From positions 1 through 16,242 of the forward strand of contig CANBQQ010000026.1 in the NCBI GenBank assembly GCA_947371715.1: a DNA stretch of 16,242 bases, read 5' to 3'. A program made the position numbers and the translations under genes. The first letter of the stretch is position 1. Each line of letters opens with the position of its first letter. Positions 1 to 7,476 of the stretch are shown here, piece by piece. The notes under the pieces were generated by a model, which did no database searches, was not told the DNA's origin, and saw nothing but the letters and a program-made list of their open reading frames with translations. This DNA comes from Flavipsychrobacter stenotrophus. Lineage in GTDB: Bacteria > Bacteroidota > Bacteroidia > Chitinophagales > Chitinophagaceae.

Positions 1-1
1 T

Positions 2-517
2 GCGGTGAATGTAGGTCGTTGTTTTGAGCAATTGATACCAGCTATGAAGGATGTGAATGCCCGACTGATCATATGCGGCAAGGGCAATTTTTCGGAAGAA
101 GCGGTGGCATTGACCAAACAACTGGGACTGGAAGACAAAGTGATCTTTAAAGGATATATTCCGCCAGCCGAGCTACGAGACTATACTATAAAGGCATGGG
201 TAGGCATAACCCTGTTTGAGGACACCAGCCTGAGTAACAGACTATCACTGGCTAACCGATTCTTTGATTACATGCACAATGGTGTACCGCAACTATGTAT
301 CAAATACCCGGAATACGAGCGAATCAACACACAATATGAGATCGCCAGTCTTATAGATAGTGCAACGCCGCAAAACATAGCCTCGGCTCTCAATAGATTA
401 TTAGACGATGCTGACTACTACAACAAGTTGCAACAAAACTGCATGCAGGCAAGGGAAAAGTATTGCTGGCAGGAAGAAGCTAAAACATTGGTAAGCGTAT
501 ATAAACAATTTGACTGA
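2..517 (+). CDS. Glycosyltransferase, GT-B fold C-terminal part (5' end outside window)
   Basis: The reading frame is open from the left edge, so the gene begins upstream; about 171 residues are visible and a GTG at position 5 is probably internal. The segment reads like the C-terminal Rossmann domain of a GT4-like (GT-B) enzyme. It has a strand ending LIICGKGN, a helix, then VIFKGYIPPAELRDY, which is the usual 'G-x-lP-xxel' segment after the first nucleotide-binding strand. SLANRFFDYMHNGVPQLC follows, matching the donor-sugar binding region (normally K-xxEYMAxGxPvv). The C-terminal AREKYCWQEEAKTLVSVYKQF is the typical closing helix. It presumably transfers a sugar from a nucleotide donor during surface glycan assembly in the cytoplasm. 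Its TGA stop overlaps the ATG of the next glycosyltransferase by one base, so the two are co-transcribed and probably translationally coupled. Donor and acceptor cannot be read from the sequence. Confidence 0.8.
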   Translation, partial: AVNVGRCFEQLIPAMKDVNARLIICGKGNFSEEAVALTKQLGLEDKVIFKGYIPPAELRDYTIKAWVGITLFEDTSLSNRLSLANRFFDYMHNGVPQLCIKYPEYERINTQYEIASLIDSATPQNIASALNRLLDDADYYNKLQQNCMQAREKYCWQEEAKTLVSVYKQFD

Positions 518-1308
518 TGAACGACGCTACTGATAAGACACATCAAAGTGACGGACTGAAATTCAGTGTGGTGATACCTGTATACAACGGCGAGCAAACT
601 ATGCAGCGTGCACTGGATTCTGTAATGGCACAGTCATACGAGAACTACGAAATAATAGTGGTGGATGATGCCAGTACTGATCAAACAAATGAAATACTGC
701 TTGGTTATGGCGAACAAATAACACTCATTCAGAAAGTGATCAACTCCGGTGGATCTGTAGCACGGAATGCAGGTATGGATGTGGCTACGGGAGATTACAT
801 AGCTTTTCTTGACGCCGATGACACCTGGCACCCCGATAAACTAAGCCTGATGAATGCTATTCTGGAGGCTACGCCATCCATTAAGTTACTTTATCATCCT
901 TATACACTAGAACCAATAGCCCACAAGCGAATTCCGGAAAACATACAAGTATTTAAATTGCCGTTTGTAAAACTATTGCCTGCCAACCTTATTGCTACTC
1001 CATGTACCGTTATTAAAAATGATCCAGCCTTCAGGTTCGACACCAACATGCGCTATACCGAAGACTATGATCTGTGGCTGCGTATAGGTTATAAGCATAA
1101 GTTACACTTCATCAATATTCCATTGACCCAACTGTTCCGCCCTATTACGTCTGAAGGTGGGGTGAGCAGTAATAAGTGGGCTATGCGCAAGGGTGAAATG
1201 CGGGCTTATCGCAAACTGGTGAAATTGAATCCCCTCTTTATTTTACTGTTACCAATACTGGTGATCAGCAGCCTGGGTAAGCACCTGGTGAAGAAGGTAG
1301 TGAGCTGA
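517..1308 (+). CDS. GT2 family glycosyltransferase
   Basis: 263 residues with the full GT-A (family 2) signature set. FSVVIPVYNGE lies at 16-26 and IIVVDDASTD at 46-55 (nucleotide-binding Asp50/Asp51). NSGGSVARNAGM at 76-87 is followed by the DxD metal site in FLDADD at 97-102. The catalytic-base region is TEDYDLWLR at 181-189. A hydrophobic stretch near the C-terminus (about 238-254), followed by lysines, suggests membrane tethering. The enzyme should transfer a sugar from a nucleotide-sugar to a lipid-linked or growing glycan at the cytoplasmic face. The start ATG overlaps the preceding glycosyltransferase stop (TGATG). No promoter lies between them, and this is the last gene of the cluster before a new transcription unit. 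Specificity is not predictable. Confidence 0.93.
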   Translation: MNDATDKTHQSDGLKFSVVIPVYNGEQTMQRALDSVMAQSYENYEIIVVDDASTDQTNEILLGYGEQITLIQKVINSGGSVARNAGMDVATGDYIAFLDADDTWHPDKLSLMNAILEATPSIKLLYHPYTLEPIAHKRIPENIQVFKLPFVKLLPANLIATPCTVIKNDPAFRFDTNMRYTEDYDLWLRIGYKHKLHFINIPLTQLFRPITSEGGVSSNKWAMRKGEMRAYRKLVKLNPLFILLLPILVISSLGKHLVKKVVS

Positions 1309-1339
1309 GATACATCCAATAATTTTTGTTTCCTGAAAA

Positions 1340-1378
1340 CGCAAACACTTTTCCTGATTCTGCAAGCCTTAGTTTGCG
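1340..1378. repeat. 7-bp inverted repeat upstream of the receptor promoter
   Basis: CGCAAAC at 1340-1346 is repeated in inverse as GTTTGCG at 1372-1378, with 25 bp between. The right arm ends 9 bp before the -7 box at 1387. It could be an operator for a dimeric repressor or a small hairpin in readthrough RNA from the glycosyltransferase operon. No T-run follows, so it is not a good terminator. Seven base pairs is modest evidence. Confidence 0.3.
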
Positions 1379-1386
1379 GCACTCCC

Positions 1387-1394
1387 TACTTTTG
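1387..1394 (+). promoter_or_regulatory. Bacteroidota -7 box for the TonB receptor/PepSY operon
   Basis: TACTTTTG matches the Bacteroidota sigma-A -7 consensus TAnnTTTG exactly. No good TTG/TTTG -33 element sits at the usual distance (about 17-23 bp upstream), which suggests a weak or activator-dependent promoter. Initiation would fall near 1399, a few bases before the 5' arm of the long helix that opens the leader. This leaves about 218 nt of leader before the ATG at 1617. Confidence 0.55.
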
Positions 1395-1399
1395 CCACG

Positions 1400-1616
1400 G
1401 TAATTCTTGCTCCCACCAACAGAGGTAGATCCACAGAGATCTATCCAAACAATAACTTTTTAATAACGGCCTGTGCCGTTGTGTACTTAACGTGGCGTAA
1501 GCTCCGTTAGCCTGCACCATCATGTGCTTGCCGGGAGCAAGAAGGTATGCATATGAGCAATGCTAACGGAGCTGACACCATACAATGCACATTCAATTCA
1601 TCTTAACACAACAATC
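1400..1616 (+). ncRNA. Structured 5' leader, predicted pseudoknot; candidate cis-regulatory RNA
   Basis: Seen directly: two long perfect inverted repeats that interlock. Helix A pairs 1404-1414 (TTCTTGCTCCC) with 1533-1543 (11 bp). Helix B pairs 1500-1511 (AGCTCCGTTAGC) with 1562-1573 (12 bp). Because the order is A5', B5', A3', B3', both together form a pseudoknot. Inside helix A are two local hairpins: 1424-1431 with 1438-1445 (8 bp including one G-U, 6-nt loop) and 1465-1470 with 1475-1480 (AACGGC/GCCGTT, CTGT loop). A weaker GCAC/GTGC hairpin lies at 1514-1527. After helix B the last 43 nt (1574-1616) are A/C-rich and apparently unstructured up to the ATG, as expected for Bacteroidota initiation regions. 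No U-tract terminator is present, so any control would be translational or through RNA stability. I could not fit it to the TPP, cobalamin, FMN, SAM or THF riboswitch consensus as I remember them. An orphan cis-regulatory RNA for the downstream uptake operon is inference. Confidence 0.5.
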
Positions 1617-4004
1617 ATGAAACAAAATATCCTTCAGTCAGCATTCCTATGCCTTTTAGTTTTATCGTTTGCGAGCAGTATGGCGCAAACCGGCACCATA
1701 AAAGGAATAATAACTACTACCGATAATCAGCCAGTACCCAATGGTGTTATTGTGATCAGCAACATCACAAAACATACGGGCAATGACGGCTCTTTTGTAA
1801 TTAAAGAAATGCAACCGGGCACTTATTCATTGTCGGCATTTTACCCCGGCCACGATACCGTAAAACAGCAGGTATTAGTAGAGGCCGATAAGGTGGCTGC
1901 TATTTTCATACCACTGCATATTTCCGCACAACAACTTAAGGAGGTTGTAGTGAGCACTACCAAAAATAAATACAAGGCCGATAAGGCCTCGAACAGCCTA
2001 AGACTTAACGAGCCATTGAAAGACGTACCTCAGAACATACAGATAGTATCTGGAGCCGCACTTGCCGATCAGCAGGTGATAAGTATGAGCGACGGGGCCA
2101 TAAGAAACGTGAGCGGCGCCACTAAGCTGGAACACTGGGGCGATCTGTATGCACGCATCAATATGCGCGGATCGCAGATTGCCGCTTTCCGTAATGGCGT
2201 AAATGTGGTGAACTCTTCATGGGGGCCGCTTACAGAAGACATGAGCTTTACAGACCATATAGAATTTGTAAAAGGTCCGGCAGGATTTATGATGGCCAAT
2301 GGCGACCCGAGCGGCATGTATAATGTAGTGACCAAGAAACCAACGGGGAACACTACCAATGGTGAAGCCTCAATAACAATGGGTAGTTACGACCTCTACC
2401 GCGCAACAGTAGATGTGGATGGCAGGTTGGACAAAACCGGTAAACTCTCTTACAGGCTTAACCTTATGGACCAGACCAGGAACTCATTCAGGCCGTACGA
2501 ATACAACAACAGATATAGCATAGCACCTGTACTTTCATATAAACTAAACGACCAAACTACGCTGACATTTGAATACACACTGCAACATGTAAAAATGTCG
2601 AACGTGGGTAGTTACTATGCTTATTCTACAAAAGGATATGCACAATTACCGGTAGACTTTACAGTAGCACAGCCTGGCCTGGATCCTACTGTTATCAATG
2701 ACCACAGCAGTTTCCTCAATCTGCAGCACAAGATCAACGACCAATGGAAAATAACAGCACAAGCCGTTTATCTGAAATATGACCAGAGGGGATCATCGAT
2801 GTGGCCAACGAAAGTGAATGATGATGGCACTATGATACGCAACGTAAGCATATGGGATGCAGCAAGTGAGATCAAGTCGGGACAGGCGTATGTGAATGGC
2901 GATATGAACACGGGTAGTATCCACCATAGAATTCTAGGAGGGTTGGACATGTCTACCAAAAACTACCTTGCCGACTGGAGCCAGAGCCATGACCTTGACT
3001 CGGTAGGCGCGGAGTTCAACACCTATCAGCCGGTATATGGTACCCCAGTGAATGACTACCCGGTATTCGACAGAACGAGGTCGCTAGAGGAAAGAGCTAA
3101 TGCGGCTTATGGAACTATAAATCAAAGATCAACAGGATTATACCTACAGGATGAACTGGGCTTTATGGATAACAAATTTAGACTGACGCTTGCAGGCCGC
3201 TACACCTATGTAAGCCAATCGGCTTATGGTGGTAAGCCCGACATTGGCAAACAGTTTACACCAAGATTAGGGTTGAGTTATTCGTTGAACACCCAGACGT
3301 CTTTCTATGCCCTTTTTGATGAAGCATTTATACCGCAGACAGGCATGATGAGAAACGGTGCAAAGGTGAAGCCGATAACGGGTGATAATATAGAAGCAGG
3401 CGTTAAAAAAGACTGGATGAATGGCAAGTGGAACACTACCCTATCTGTATACCGGATAATGAAAAATAACGAGCTGACCGCTGACCCCAACAATTCGGCA
3501 GCAGAAGGATTCTCGATAGTGCTTGGCGAAAAAGTAACACAGGGTGTGGAATTTGACATGAAGGGAGAGCTGGCCAAAGGGCTGAACCTGATCGTTAACT
3601 ATGCTTATACAGATTCAAGAGTGACGAGCGTAGCCACAAGTATAACAGAAATGAAGGCCGGCGACCGCATACCCGGATATGCCATGCACAATATAAACGC
3701 GTGGTTGAGCTACAAAATACAAAAGGGTGCGCTAAGCGGCGCAGGTGTATCTGCCGGGTTTAACTACCAGGCCGACAGGGATACATGGAGTTGGGGAACA
3801 GCGGGCACCAAAAATCTGCCCGACTACTTCAGGCTGGATGGTGGCCTATTCTGGGAGAAGGGCAACCTGAAACTTACGGCTAATGTGTTTAACCTGTTGA
3901 ACACTTATTTGTATAGCGGATCTTACTACGCCTACGGCGGATTTTACTACTGGCAGGCCGAAGCGCCACGTAACAGCAGGCTTAGCATCACCTACAAATT
4001 CTAG
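1617..4004 (+). CDS. TonB-dependent siderophore receptor (FhuA/FhuE/FoxA-like)
   Basis: 795 residues from the ATG at 1617; this start is chosen because it is followed directly by a clean signal peptide (KQNILQ, hydrophobic core, cleavage at SMA|Q near residue 23). An in-frame ATG at 1560 would add 19 non-signal residues and overlap the leader helix. Residues 25-103 form a carboxypeptidase-regulatory-like beta-sandwich, as is common in Bacteroidota receptors. The plug domain runs from about 107 to 245: LKDVPQNIQIVSG at 134-146, INMRGSQ at 181-187, and IEFVKGPAGFMMANGDPSG at 215-233, which is typical of the siderophore receptor subfamily. The rest is a 22-strand type barrel ending in an aromatic residue (YKF), as BAM substrates do. 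It would import a ferric siderophore or similar chelate across the outer membrane using TonB energy. The PepSY gene starts one base after the stop, supporting an iron-uptake operon. The ligand cannot be assigned. Confidence 0.93.
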   Translation: MKQNILQSAFLCLLVLSFASSMAQTGTIKGIITTTDNQPVPNGVIVISNITKHTGNDGSFVIKEMQPGTYSLSAFYPGHDTVKQQVLVEADKVAAIFIPLHISAQQLKEVVVSTTKNKYKADKASNSLRLNEPLKDVPQNIQIVSGAALADQQVISMSDGAIRNVSGATKLEHWGDLYARINMRGSQIAAFRNGVNVVNSSWGPLTEDMSFTDHIEFVKGPAGFMMANGDPSGMYNVVTKKPTGNTTNGEASITMGSYDLYRATVDVDGRLDKTGKLSYRLNLMDQTRNSFRPYEYNNRYSIAPVLSYKLNDQTTLTFEYTLQHVKMSNVGSYYAYSTKGYAQLPVDFTVAQPGLDPTVINDHSSFLNLQHKINDQWKITAQAVYLKYDQRGSSMWPTKVNDDGTMIRNVSIWDAASEIKSGQAYVNGDMNTGSIHHRILGGLDMSTKNYLADWSQSHDLDSVGAEFNTYQPVYGTPVNDYPVFDRTRSLEERANAAYGTINQRSTGLYLQDELGFMDNKFRLTLAGRYTYVSQSAYGGKPDIGKQFTPRLGLSYSLNTQTSFYALFDEAFIPQTGMMRNGAKVKPITGDNIEAGVKKDWMNGKWNTTLSVYRIMKNNELTADPNNSAAEGFSIVLGEKVTQGVEFDMKGELAKGLNLIVNYAYTDSRVTSVATSITEMKAGDRIPGYAMHNINAWLSYKIQKGALSGAGVSAGFNYQADRDTWSWGTAGTKNLPDYFRLDGGLFWEKGNLKLTANVFNLLNTYLYSGSYYAYGGFYYWQAEAPRNSRLSITYKF

Positions 4005-4005
4005 A

Positions 4006-5163
4006 ATGACGAATTTTAAAAAAGCAGTAAGAAAAATACACCTCTGGCTCGGGCTGGCATCCGGGCTGGTGGTGTTTATAGTGGCCATTACCGGATGCCT
4101 CTATGTGTTTCAGAAAGAGATCAATGAAAGCTATTACGACGAGGTATTTTTCATTGAGAAGCAGAATAAGGCTACACTGCCATTATCTGCATTACTGAAC
4201 AATGCGCAAACGGCCCTTGGCGGGAATAAACCAGTGAACTTCATCACCTGCCACGGGCAAGGCGACAGAGCCTGGGAATTTGGCGCATACAAAGAAGGAG
4301 ATAAAAATGCATTGACCTACTTTGGTGCACTTGCGTACTATCAGGTTGCGTGCGTAGATCCATATACCGGAAAGGTGACGGGCGTTATTGACTACAAGTA
4401 CAACTTTTTCAACATAGTAAAATACCTGCACTGGAGCCTGCTGTTGAATACCTGTTACGGACAACCCATAGTGGGCTATGCCACACTGCTATTTGTGATC
4501 ATGCTGATAACGGGCATGATACTCTGGTGGCCCAAGAAATGGAACCAAACCAACAGAAACAACAGCCTGCGGATAAAATGGAATGCTACCTTTAAACGCC
4601 TGGTGTATGACCTGCATAAAGTGCCCGGATTTTATGCCATGAGTATTGCCTTAATTATATCTCTTACCGGCATGGTGTGGGCGCTTGATTGGTTTCAGAA
4701 AACAGTGTATGTGGTGGCTACCCAAAGTGTAACACCACCGACATATGTGGCCACAAAATCTAATGGAACAGCGATTAAGTCGATATCGCCATTGGATATA
4801 GCCTTTGACCATGCATGCAGCTTGTTTAAGGAAAAAGATCGCATTGGCGTGTCATTGCCGGGCAGCAAAGATGGCTACTACTCAATAGTTGGCTACAGAG
4901 GCAAAGAAACATATTACAACTATGATGAACTGCGGTATGATCAGTATAGCGGGGAACTATTGTACAGGCGCAACTATGGCGCAAGGAACCGCGGAGAGCA
5001 ATTGACAGGCATGAACTATGACATACATGTAGGTGCTATACTGGGGCTCCCTGGTAAGATAATGGCTTTTATAGGTAGCCTGGTGGCAGCCAGTCTGCCG
5101 GTGACCGGCACGCTTATATGGATAGGCCGGAAGCGCAAGAAGAAATATTTGGCGGTGGCGTAA
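4006..5163 (+). CDS. PepSY-associated transmembrane protein, putative siderophore-iron reductase
   Basis: 385 residues, with about four membrane segments (roughly 14-36, 153-175, 207-230 and 348-374). Large periplasmic loops lie between segments 1-2 and 3-4. The PepSY_TM family histidines next to the membrane are present: His12 (KIHLWLG), His142 (YLHWSLL), His204 (DLHKVPGFY) and His341 (DIHVGAILGLPGK). Characteristic family stretches are visible: TGCLYVFQKEI at 29-39, VDPYTGKVTG at 117-126 and SLPVTGTLIWIGRKRKKK near the end. In this family the histidines are thought to bind heme, and members such as FoxB/PiuB reduce ferric siderophore complexes at the inner membrane. Placement one base behind the TonB receptor stop fits release of iron from the chelate that the receptor imports. 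The reductase role is inferred from family and context. No siderophore ABC permease is in the window. Confidence 0.85.
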   Translation: MTNFKKAVRKIHLWLGLASGLVVFIVAITGCLYVFQKEINESYYDEVFFIEKQNKATLPLSALLNNAQTALGGNKPVNFITCHGQGDRAWEFGAYKEGDKNALTYFGALAYYQVACVDPYTGKVTGVIDYKYNFFNIVKYLHWSLLLNTCYGQPIVGYATLLFVIMLITGMILWWPKKWNQTNRNNSLRIKWNATFKRLVYDLHKVPGFYAMSIALIISLTGMVWALDWFQKTVYVVATQSVTPPTYVATKSNGTAIKSISPLDIAFDHACSLFKEKDRIGVSLPGSKDGYYSIVGYRGKETYYNYDELRYDQYSGELLYRRNYGARNRGEQLTGMNYDIHVGAILGLPGKIMAFIGSLVAASLPVTGTLIWIGRKRKKKYLAVA

Positions 5164-5253
5164 CGCTTAACTTGTAATAGCCCCCTGGTAGTGCACCGCG
5201 CGATGGTTGATGGCCATACGACGCAACAGCGGCAGATTTCAGAGGCACTTAAA

Positions 5254-5299
5254 AAAGTAAAGCATGTTATTTCCCAGTAGAAATAACATGCTTTACTTT
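5254..5299. terminator. Bidirectional terminator between PepSY and ABC-F genes
   Basis: A 19-bp perfect stem: 5254-5272 pairs with 5281-5299, loop CCCAGTAG. It is flanked by A-runs on the left (5251-5256), and the stem ends in T-rich sequence on the right, giving U-rich tails in both directions. It lies 90 bp after the PepSY stop and 48 bp after the ABC-F stop on the other strand, so it can end both convergent transcripts. The preceding 5164-5253 stretch holds nothing recognisable. Confidence 0.9.
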
Positions 5300-5347
5300 A
5301 TCAACCTCATTGAGCCATTCAGCTATTGCGCAATTCAGCCATTAATT

Positions 5348-7306
5348 TTATCCCATCTTTTCTTCCAGCTCCATGATCAGTTCAAAAGCCTTGTCATAGT
5401 CCTTATTGAGCTGATTAAGGCGGCTTGAAGATAGTTTGTAAAGGTCATCTACCTTTTTGAATTCGTCTTTGTTACTGTACACAGCAGGGTCAGCTAACTT
5501 TAACTCTAATGCCTGTGCATCTTGTTTCAGTTTATTGATCTCTTCCTCCAGTTTCTGAAATGCCTTCTGCTGCTTTTTGTGCTCGTTTCTAAGATTGTTA
5601 AGCTGCTCGTTGCTTAGGTTATTCTTCGGTTTTGGGGCCGGCTTTTCTTCCTTCTTTGCTACGGGTGCAGCTTTTGCGGCTGCATTAGCCAATTGTTCAC
5701 GCTTAGCCTTATCCTGCTGCCATACTGTAAATTCTGTATAGTCGCCGGGGAAGTCGTTGATCTTACCATCTTCAATATTCCAGATACGGTTGGCTGTCTT
5801 GCTGATGAAATAACGATCATGCGATACTAGTATCAACGTACCCTTGTATTTATTCAAGGCATCGATCAGCATATCTACCGACTGCATATCCAGGTGATTC
5901 GTAGGTTCATCCAGCATCAGGAAGTTACCCTTAGCAGCTATTACTTTTGCCAATGCCACCCTTGCCTTTTCACCACCCGATAGTATCTTGATCTTCTTGA
6001 ACACATCATCACCGCTAAACAAGAAGCAACCCAACAGCTGACGGAGCTCCAGTTCATTCTTGCCGCTGCCGCACATCTTCATTTCTTCCAGTATCTCGTT
6101 CTCCACGTTCAGCGCTTCGAGCTGATGCTGTGCATAGAAACTTTCTTCTACATTATGGCCCCATTTACGGTCACCCTCAAACCCTTCCTGCTCTGCAATT
6201 ATTCTCAGCAAGGTAGACTTACCCTTACCGTTGGCACCGATCAATGCGATCTTATCACCACGGTTGATCTCTGCCTGCGCATTATCAAGGATGGTGAGCG
6301 GGCCGTATTTCTTGGTTATATTTTTAAGTTCTACTATTATTTTGCCCGGCTGTGTACCTACATCAAAGTTGATATTCATGGTAGGCATAGAGCTATCCGG
6401 AGCCTCGATCATATCCAACTTGTCCAGTCGTTTGATAGCACTCTGTGCCTGCGCTGCCTTGGTAGCCTGTGCGCGGAAACGCTCGATAAAGCGCTCCTGC
6501 TGGCGGATATAATCCTGCTGATTTTCAAATGCACGTTGTTGTAACACCATGCGCTCTTCCTTCTCCTTAACAAAGAAAGAATAGTTACCTGTGTACTGCA
6601 CAAGATCTCGCTGCCATACTTCTACTATCTTGGTCACCATGCGATCGAGGAAGTACCTATCATGCGAAACGATGACCACACTACCGGGGTAGCTGATAAG
6701 GTAACGTTCCAGCCACTCAATAGACGGAAGATCCAGGTGATTCGTAGGTTCATCTAATAGTAGTAATTCCGGTGCCTGCAGCATCATCTTGGCCAGCAAC
6801 ACACGCATGCGCCATCCTCCACTGAACTGATCATATGGACGCTGCAGATCGGCAGTGGTGAAACCAAGACCTTCCAATACTTCGGCAGTCTTATGTTCCA
6901 TTTCATAGCCACCCGCTACTTCAAAATCATGCAGGGCGTGGCTATAGTCGTCGAGCAAGTCTTCGTCATCGGGTTTAGACTCCAGCTCATGCAAGATCTT
7001 TTCCATCTTCTTCTCTACCTCATGAGCCTTTTCATAGGCCTGCATGCCCACTTTAAGAATAGAATCGTTCGTTGAAAAGCTTAACAGGTCCTGGTTAAAG
7101 AAACCAAGAGATACGTCTTTAGGTTTATTTATAGAGCCTTCATTGGGCGTATAAGCACCCGTCATAAGGCGTAGCAGTGTAGATTTACCGGCACCATTGC
7201 TACCTACCAGACCAATACGCTCACCTGTATTTATCTGCCAGTTTGAGTTTTCTAATATCGGTCTTGCACCGAAAAAGAAGGAAAGATTTTGTAATGACAT
7301 TAACAT
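5348..7306 (-). CDS. ABC-F family ATPase (Uup/YdiF/EttA-like ribosome-associated factor)
   Basis: 652 residues with two ABC cassettes and no membrane segments. Cassette 1: Walker A GSNGAGKST 35-43, signature FSGGW 161-165, Walker B LLLLDEPTNHLD 181-192, H-loop His215. Between the cassettes is the charged helical linker (about 240-300), including RFRAQATKAAQAQSAIKRLDKL; in ABC-F proteins this segment reaches toward the ribosomal P site. Cassette 2: Walker A GANGKGKST 357-365, signature LSGGE 442-446, Walker B ending DEPTNHLD 466-473, H-loop His496. A Lys/Ala/Pro-rich tether (about 535-563) leads to a coiled-coil C-terminal domain (about 565-652), as in Uup/YdiF. Such proteins act on stalled or initiating ribosomes, or confer antibiotic resistance. 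Nothing here points to a resistance subtype, so a general translation factor is likeliest. Two ATGs fit: 7306 and 7300 (MSLQNLS). The second leaves a more normal leader after the -7 box at 7314-7321. Confidence 0.93.
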   Translation of the reverse strand: MLMSLQNLSFFFGARPILENSNWQINTGERIGLVGSNGAGKSTLLRLMTGAYTPNEGSINKPKDVSLGFFNQDLLSFSTNDSILKVGMQAYEKAHEVEKKMEKILHELESKPDDEDLLDDYSHALHDFEVAGGYEMEHKTAEVLEGLGFTTADLQRPYDQFSGGWRMRVLLAKMMLQAPELLLLDEPTNHLDLPSIEWLERYLISYPGSVVIVSHDRYFLDRMVTKIVEVWQRDLVQYTGNYSFFVKEKEERMVLQQRAFENQQDYIRQQERFIERFRAQATKAAQAQSAIKRLDKLDMIEAPDSSMPTMNINFDVGTQPGKIIVELKNITKKYGPLTILDNAQAEINRGDKIALIGANGKGKSTLLRIIAEQEGFEGDRKWGHNVEESFYAQHQLEALNVENEILEEMKMCGSGKNELELRQLLGCFLFSGDDVFKKIKILSGGEKARVALAKVIAAKGNFLMLDEPTNHLDMQSVDMLIDALNKYKGTLILVSHDRYFISKTANRIWNIEDGKINDFPGDYTEFTVWQQDKAKREQLANAAAKAAPVAKKEEKPAPKPKNNLSNEQLNNLRNEHKKQQKAFQKLEEEINKLKQDAQALELKLADPAVYSNKDEFKKVDDLYKLSSSRLNQLNKDYDKAFELIMELEEKMG

Positions 7307-7313
7307 AAGGCTG

Positions 7314-7321
7314 CAAAGTTA
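7314..7321 (-). promoter_or_regulatory. -7 box for the ABC-F gene
   Basis: Read on the minus strand this is TAACTTTG, an exact TAnnTTTG. Its last base is 7 nt from the first ATG (7306) and 13 nt from the second (7300). Transcription should therefore start about 3-10 nt before the protein start. No clear -33 element is visible. Confidence 0.5.
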
Positions 7322-7428
7322 ACGGGCTGAAGGGTATTTTACTAATTGTTGAACGTTATTATCATAGCTTTAGGAATATGCTGGTTCTGTAAGAATACAT
7401 TAAGTATAAAATGTTATTAGTAGAAGTG

Positions 7429-7459
7429 TTGCATTTGATACAATTACTGATTAGCTTTG
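7429..7459 (+). promoter_or_regulatory. Promoter of the Lys/Thr-rich mini-protein gene
   Basis: TTG at 7429-7431, 20 bp, then TAGCTTTG at 7452-7459, an exact TAnnTTTG -7 box. The expected start near 7464 gives a leader of about 12 nt to the ATG at 7477. Presence of promoter, signal peptide and terminator together supports a real, independently transcribed small gene. Confidence 0.6.
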
Positions 7460-7476
7460 CACAAAACCATTCAAAA

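Noticed and set aside
1400..1573. Cobalamin or TPP riboswitch in the receptor leader
   Set aside because: The B12-box and the TPP CTGAGA/ACCTGATC cores are absent as far as I can read; the GCCGGGAG stretch near 1531 is only superficially B12-box-like.
1560..1616. Upstream ATG at 1560 as start of the siderophore receptor
   Set aside because: It would add 19 residues before a perfect signal peptide and overlaps the 3' arm of leader helix B.
6125..6603. Several overlapping open frames opposite or out of frame with the ABC-F gene
   Set aside because: They lie entirely within a well-supported gene and have no promoter or domain features.
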